From Paraktedonobacter sp035294465 (lineage in GTDB: Bacteria > Chloroflexota > Ktedonobacteria > Ktedonobacterales > Ktedonobacteraceae): a stretch of DNA of 64,000 nt. The notes below the pieces were generated by a model. That model was not told the origin of the DNA, ran no database searches, and saw only the letters and a program-made list of their open reading frames with translations. The position numbers and the translations under genes were made by a program. Where the stretch lies: assembly GCA_035294465.1 (NCBI GenBank), contig DATGKW010000136.1, positions 8,066 through 72,065 of the forward strand. Direction: 5' to 3'. Below, piece after piece: positions 61,997 through 64,000 of this stretch. Within the stretch, counting starts at the first letter, position 1. Each line of letters starts with the position of its first letter.

Positions 61997-62845
61997 TCAG
62001 GCCAGCCTTCTGGACTCACCACGCATCAGGTGCCGCGTAATCGGCAGTTCTCGCAACTGCATGGGTAGGCGCGGGACCAGCAGGCGCATGCTATGCGCTG
62101 AGAGTTCAAAAGCACGCTGCTGGTGCTTGCTCCACTCCAGGTTGAAGATCTCGCGCACGGGTTGGGGCAGGAGAGCATTCGTGATATTGAGTTGCAGGTG
62201 CAAGAGCGGACGGAGTGAGCCTGGTACCGGGGGGAAAAGCGTTTGCCAGGCTAGCTCACGCCCCTGCACCGTGGGAGCAAGCTGGTTGCTGTGGATCATC
62301 TCATGAACGTAGCGCTCTAGATCATCGACCCCAGGCGGCATCTGTTCTGGCAAAAGCCCTAGCAGATGCGCCACCACTTTCGATTCCTGGTAATATTGTT
62401 CTTCTTCCGCGCGGGTTAGTGGTCCAACGAAGGTCTTATAGCTGAGTAAGAGTGTATCGACGAGGGTCGCGTGGACCCAGAGCAGCAGATCCGGATCACG
62501 CGCGTCATATCTGGTGCCTCTGGCAAAGTCGCCCGCATCTATCGGTAAAAAGCCATGTACGTGCTTATGCTGATTATTGATCATGCGCGCAGCTCGGCGG
62601 GCCAGCCGCGTAGAGCCAAAAATCAGCTCTTCACCACGCAAAAAGGTTCGCTCTGCTCTGCCAAAGGGGTCGGTCATATAATCGCTGTGATTGCTGACGC
62701 CCAGCGCAACCAGCGGATGAGCAACCTGCATCAGCACGGCGCGCGCGCCTCCCAATAGAACTACCCATTCACGATTGACTTTCCAGGCCACACTGCCAGG
62801 ACCGTAGTAACCAAAATCATGGAGGTATGCCGGCCAGTTCATCAT
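61997..62845 (-). CDS. MpaB-like oxygenase (DUF2236)
   Basis: 282 residues of the oxygenase-MpaB/latex-clearing-protein family of b-type heme proteins. Characteristic segments are LLGGARAVLMQVAHPLVALGV, DPFGRAERT, LLWVHATLVDTLLLSY and the C-terminal RLPMQLRELPITRH. It lies 43 bp after the SDR gene, so a redox operon acting on the same compound is possible. Substrate unknown. Confidence 0.85.
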   Translation of the reverse strand: MMNWPAYLHDFGYYGPGSVAWKVNREWVVLLGGARAVLMQVAHPLVALGVSNHSDYMTDPFGRAERTFLRGEELIFGSTRLARRAARMINNQHKHVHGFLPIDAGDFARGTRYDARDPDLLLWVHATLVDTLLLSYKTFVGPLTRAEEEQYYQESKVVAHLLGLLPEQMPPGVDDLERYVHEMIHSNQLAPTVQGRELAWQTLFPPVPGSLRPLLHLQLNITNALLPQPVREIFNLEWSKHQQRAFELSAHSMRLLVPRLPMQLRELPITRHLMRGESRRLA

Positions 62846-62888
62846 TCGCTGCCCCTTCCTACTACAGGCCCACGCCTGCGACCGTTGA

Positions 62889-63728
62889 CTAAGCCTGCTT
62901 CACTTCCTGAACCTGCTGAGCGGCAAGGGCCCGCTGGATAGACTGGCCCATCTTGCGCTCGGCTTCGTCGGGATCCACAGCATAGAGTTGGAGAGCAAGA
63001 CTAATATCAGGGTTAGGAGCCAGAGTCAGGTCGCGTCGATCCTCACGGACTGCCTGGAGGATTTCCGCGGCCACTTGGTCTGGAGTCAGCATCACCTGAA
63101 TGCCGAGAAACGCTGGTTCACCCTCCTGCTGAAGCATGGGCGTATCGACCCAGGCCGGGTAGACTGTGGTAATGCCAATGCCGCTGCCTTCTAGCTCCGC
63201 GCGTACAGCCGAGGTAAAGCCGCGTACAGCCCACTTGGAGGCACAGTAAGCAGAAAGATAGGGCGTGCCCAGCTTTCCAGCTACCGAACTAAGACAAACA
63301 AAATGGCCAGAGCCTTGCTTGCGCATAATAGGCAGAGCCTTTTGAAGGCAATGAAAGGTGCCCATAAAGTTGATATCCATGATGCGCTGCATTTCGCTGG
63401 CCGCAAACACATCAACCGGGCCGCCTCGCCCAATACCCGCGCAGGTGACAACCAGGTTGATCTGTTGACAAATAGTGACTGCCATCTCCATCAACTCCCG
63501 TACCTCATCCTCACGTGTCACATCAGTGGGCATGCCAACAATGTGCCCTTTCGCGTCTGGAAAGCGCTTTTTGAGCTGGCCTTCGGCCTCCCTCAAGCCC
63601 TGCTCATTGATATCAGCCAGGACGACGTTGGCCCCCTCCCCGTAAAGAGCCCGCGCTGTCGCCAGCCCGATGCCACTGGCTCCTCCAGTGATTACCGCGG
63701 TAGCCCCTGAGAAATCGATCAATGCCAT
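62889..63728 (-). CDS. Short-chain dehydrogenase/reductase
   Basis: 279-residue NAD(P)-dependent oxidoreductase. TGGASGIG cofactor motif, ADIN acidic residue suggesting NAD preference, catalytic Ser (CLSSVAGKLG) and YCASK (Tyr-Lys). ATG 63728 begins at MALIDFSG; a GTG at 63749 overlaps the ribosome site. First gene of a pair with the MpaB-like oxygenase. Substrate cannot be told. Confidence 0.9.
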   Translation of the reverse strand: MALIDFSGATAVITGGASGIGLATARALYGEGANVVLADINEQGLREAEGQLKKRFPDAKGHIVGMPTDVTREDEVRELMEMAVTICQQINLVVTCAGIGRGGPVDVFAASEMQRIMDINFMGTFHCLQKALPIMRKQGSGHFVCLSSVAGKLGTPYLSAYCASKWAVRGFTSAVRAELEGSGIGITTVYPAWVDTPMLQQEGEPAFLGIQVMLTPDQVAAEILQAVREDRRDLTLAPNPDISLALQLYAVDPDEAERKMGQSIQRALAAQQVQEVKQA

Positions 63729-64000
63729 ACAGTTGCTTGCTCCTCTCACCGAATCGGGACGCGCACCCCGGCATCTACGCCGGGGGAGGAAACGTCAAGC
63801 GTTTTTGTACAGGAACGCTCCAAACCTTCCCCATCTCGCGGGTAAAGTATATTGATCTTCTTTTGATCTTACCCCGCTTGCTCAGCCTCTGTCAACGTCG
63901 CGCGCACAGAGAAACAGCGTAGAACGCCCTTGACATCTCTCCTCCGCGAAGGGTGTTTGTCTTTCTCCACTTCCAGGATTACCCCGGTCACAATACATAC
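63729..64000. other. Spacer at window end
   Basis: 272 bp without a supported gene. It should hold the promoter of the SDR/MpaB pair. A direct repeat TTGATCTTCT/TTGATCTTAC (about 63851-63871) is the only pattern seen. Confidence 0.3.

Overview
The window looks like a piece of chromosome from a Ktedonobacteria-type member of the Chloroflexota. That placement is an inference. It rests on moderately GC-rich coding DNA, many membrane proteins with Pro/Thr-rich stalks, a tricorn-type protease, DUF4388 and TPR-CHAT proteins, and divergent sigma factors mixed with ordinary housekeeping genes. I found no rRNA, tRNA, CRISPR array, insertion sequence or phage module.

Region 1 (1-10.4 kb, mostly minus strand): a sensory pair (triple-PAS protein and histidine kinase, the latter cut by the window edge), a pyrimidine operon with an FKBP-type prolyl isomerase (FKBP-pyrE-pyrF), a tricorn protease homologue, a HutF-like amidohydrolase and an orphan D12-class adenine methyltransferase.

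Region 2 (10.7-29.3 kb) is the accessory core, a compact type VII secretion-like locus. One minus-strand run holds a VWA protein, a WXG100 protein, a YukD/EsaB ubiquitin-like protein, an EccC-type triple-ATPase translocase without FHA domains, and a STAND/NB-ARC-like ATPase with TPRs. Around it sit two proteins sharing a WXG-like module, a Thr/Gly-repeat protein with a WXG-like N-terminus, and two membrane-anchored TIR-like proteins that lack the catalytic glutamate. One TIR-like protein is transcribed divergently from the secretion operon through promoters with overlapping -35 boxes. The other is fused in frame behind an FTR1 iron permease and the tail of an ABC ATPase.

Region 3 (29.3-37.7 kb): an ECF sigma factor, then a minus-strand cluster of divergent sigma factor, zinc-finger anti-sigma-like protein and TPR-CHAT protease. 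This recalls the CHAT protease/anti-sigma/sigma logic of type III-E CRISPR, but without CRISPR. A DUF4388 protein and a Cache-type membrane sensor follow behind a long leader.

Region 4 (37.7-64 kb) is housekeeping: DUF212, xseB-xseA, an AccB-like protein lacking its biotinyl lysine, efp, pepP, aroQ; a CAP-domain lipoprotein; DoxX; cydDCAB for cytochrome bd; HAD, LURP-one and JAMM proteins; purA and rsmG; a DUF433 antitoxin with a decayed DUF5615 toxin remnant; a VWA/MoxR-type AAA pair; DUF971; a 48-residue membrane peptide; an MpaB-like oxygenase; and an SDR oxidoreductase.
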